A DNA stretch of 51,944 bases, from NCBI RefSeq assembly GCF_000424585.1, contig NZ_AUKE01000022.1, positions 1 to 51,944 of the forward strand. Direction: 5' to 3'. The translations under genes and the position numbers were made by a program. This DNA comes from Butyrivibrio sp. MC2013. Its GTDB lineage: Bacteria; Bacillota; Clostridia; Lachnospirales; Lachnospiraceae. Shown here piece by piece: positions 50,890-51,944 of this stretch. Position 1 is the stretch's first letter; every line of letters begins with the position of its first letter. The notes beneath the pieces were generated by a model. It worked only from the letters and a program-made list of their open reading frames with translations. It was not told the origin of the DNA and did no database searches.

Positions 50890-51458
50890 TTCCTCACGCC
50901 CCCCGCCTTTTCCAATTTTTTAATCTTTCCTGCCGCATATAAAATGTAAATATAGTTTATAAATGCTGTTACTTCCATGATGAAAAATGCTATATCAACG
51001 TTTGCACTCGAATCTGTGGACGTCATAAAACTTATGGTGTTCAATATGATCAGCACCGCTGACACAACTACGCAGAATACCGTCAGCGTAAGGTAAAAGC
51101 GTTTATCCTTCTTCACTGTCTGACGTCCGGTCCGGAATGCACTCATGCCAATATAATAGTGGAACAAAAAAATGACCAGACTGAAGATCAGAATCACAAC
51201 CATAAAGCCTGCCCATAATAAGGCTCTCATCACTTTTTCATGTCCGGCGCCGGCAACCTCGTAGACACCCTGAGCCATAATGCTTTCAATGATTTCAGAA
51301 ATCGTGTTTTCACCCAGGAAGAAACTGATAAATAGTTTAATGATGTCCCAAACGGATAAAACAATCACCATACTTCCGCTAAGAGCTAAAGCATCCCGGT
51401 AACGCCGTAGTTGAATTTGCAGCCCTTCATTTCTTGGTTTGTACAAAACAGAATCCAT
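50886..51458 (-). CDS. Uncharacterised membrane protein
   Basis: This 190-residue protein has a basic N-terminal stretch (RNEGLQIQLRRYRDALAL), about four transmembrane segments (SGSMVIVLSVWDIIKLFISFF near 30, WAGFMVVILIFSLVIFLFHYYIG near 90, FYLTLTVFCVVVSAVLIILNTI near 130, and FFIMEVTAFINYIYILYAAG near 160) and a basic C-terminal tail. I do not recognise a family. It is the first gene of the small operon with the HdeD-like and DUF6765-like genes, with GGGAG before its ATG. Upstream, an 8-base inverted repeat (TCATGTTT 51481-51488 with AAACATGA 51507-51514) may be a regulatory site. Confidence 0.8.
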   Translation of the reverse strand: MDSVLYKPRNEGLQIQLRRYRDALALSGSMVIVLSVWDIIKLFISFFLGENTISEIIESIMAQGVYEVAGAGHEKVMRALLWAGFMVVILIFSLVIFLFHYYIGMSAFRTGRQTVKKDKRFYLTLTVFCVVVSAVLIILNTISFMTSTDSSANVDIAFFIMEVTAFINYIYILYAAGKIKKLEKAGGVRK

Positions 51459-51629
51459 TATGACACTCCCTAATATTTATTCATGTTTCAGAAATCAGAC
51501 AATCATAAACATGATTTCCGACTCAATTTCCTGCTGATGATATTTTTTAGTATAGTAAACTAATCGGAATAGGGTTATCCATTTTAAAGAGATTTTTTAT
51601 ACCTTTTATCCCCTCCTGTTGCTTTCATA

Positions 51630-51944
51630 GTAAGCGGTAAACAAAACGCGTCTTTGAACAGCCTTCCAAAATCATTAGTATTCTCTTAGAGAAACTATTG
51701 GTTTTGGAGGGCTTTTATTATGGACAAATTTGTGATGGATATTAGGCTTAAGCAATGGATCCCAATCCTTGAAGCTCAAGCCAGCAGCGGACTCGACAAG
51801 CAGACTTTTTGCAAACAGCATGGGATCAGCAGAGGTCTCTTCTTTAAATGGCAGAGGATTCTCCGCGAAAAGATGGCCGAAGGGTTTGATCCTGCTTCCA
51901 TCTCGCTTCCTGCTATTACTGATAATGGCACTGGAGACATCAAA
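51630..51944 (+). mobile_element. IS66-family insertion sequence, left end (partial)
   Basis: The sequence from 51630 begins GTAAGCGGTAAACAAAACGC, the form of an IS66-family terminal inverted repeat (these start GTAA). It is followed 70 bases later by a tnpA reading frame in the same orientation. The element continues past the right edge. The eight bases before it (CTTTCATA, 51622-51629) would be one copy of the expected target duplication; the other copy is outside the window. Confidence 0.8.
51720..51944 (+). CDS. tnpA: IS66 accessory protein TnpA, 5' part
   Basis: The first 75 residues of a short IS66-family OrfA/TnpA protein are present; the frame runs off the window edge. The sequence shows the helix-turn-helix-like stretch KQTFCKQHGISRGLFFKWQR (about residues 27-46), typical of these DNA-binding accessory proteins. 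GGAGG precedes the ATG by ten bases. It is required with TnpB and TnpC for transposition, both presumably just outside. Confidence 0.88.
   Translation, partial: MDKFVMDIRLKQWIPILEAQASSGLDKQTFCKQHGISRGLFFKWQRILREKMAEGFDPASISLPAITDNGTGDIK

Overview
The window looks like a chromosomal segment of a low-to-moderate GC Firmicute of the family Lachnospiraceae, plausibly Butyrivibrio or a relative. The 16S 5' end, the A-type RNase P RNA, canonical sigma-A promoters, strong AGGAGG ribosome binding sites, UUG/GUG starts and the gene families present all fit. No database search was possible, so the genus is an inference. Nearly every gene lies on the minus strand; only a phosphopantetheinyl transferase and a partial IS66 gene at the right edge are on the plus strand.

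Layout. 1-171 is the 5' end of a 16S rRNA gene, with two tandem promoters behind it. 678-1985 is a CNNM/CorC-type membrane protein, and 2270-3046 an Sfp-type phosphopantetheinyl transferase. 3474-10013 is housekeeping: hisS, rnpB, a TGS-domain nucleoside kinase, a Nif3-like protein, trmK and two tandem hypB paralogues. 10122-27900 is a type IV pilus-like locus read as prepilin peptidase, PilM-PilN fusion, PilO-like protein, four large prepilin-like proteins and a roughly 2270-residue secreted protein. 28127-32831 holds a soluble chemoreceptor with a sigma-D-like promoter, a HelD-type helicase and a DUF234-type AAA ATPase. 33011-38844 is an alpha-galactoside unit: a GT-B-like protein, a GPH symporter with an odd insertion and a GH36 alpha-galactosidase. 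39255-44405 is a ChvE/GguAB-type sugar ABC transporter with two permeases. 44935-47276 encodes an inositol monophosphatase-family enzyme and an ABC-F protein. 47500-51458 is a cluster of membrane proteins including two unrelated intramembrane protease families and a DUF6765-like protein. From 51630 an IS66 element begins.

The strongest candidate for an unusual system is the pilus locus. Its gene content and order resemble a Gram-negative minor-pilin/PilY1 tip operon, but it sits in a Gram-positive. PilM and PilN are fused, and PilM carries a roughly 275-residue disordered and coiled-coil insertion. The prepilins are much larger than usual. The terminal gene encodes a giant secreted protein with Ig-like repeats, a Ser/Gly/Thr/Asp linker and a calcium-loop-like motif but no sorting signal. 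The extension ATPase, the platform protein and an obvious major pilin are not in the window.

Intergenic DNA is rich in hairpins: several clear terminators, a roughly 175-bp MITE-like element, a small hairpin family with a compensatory base change, a 12-nt tandem repeat, an IS605-end-like palindrome, and a 24-bp palindrome that contains a promoter.
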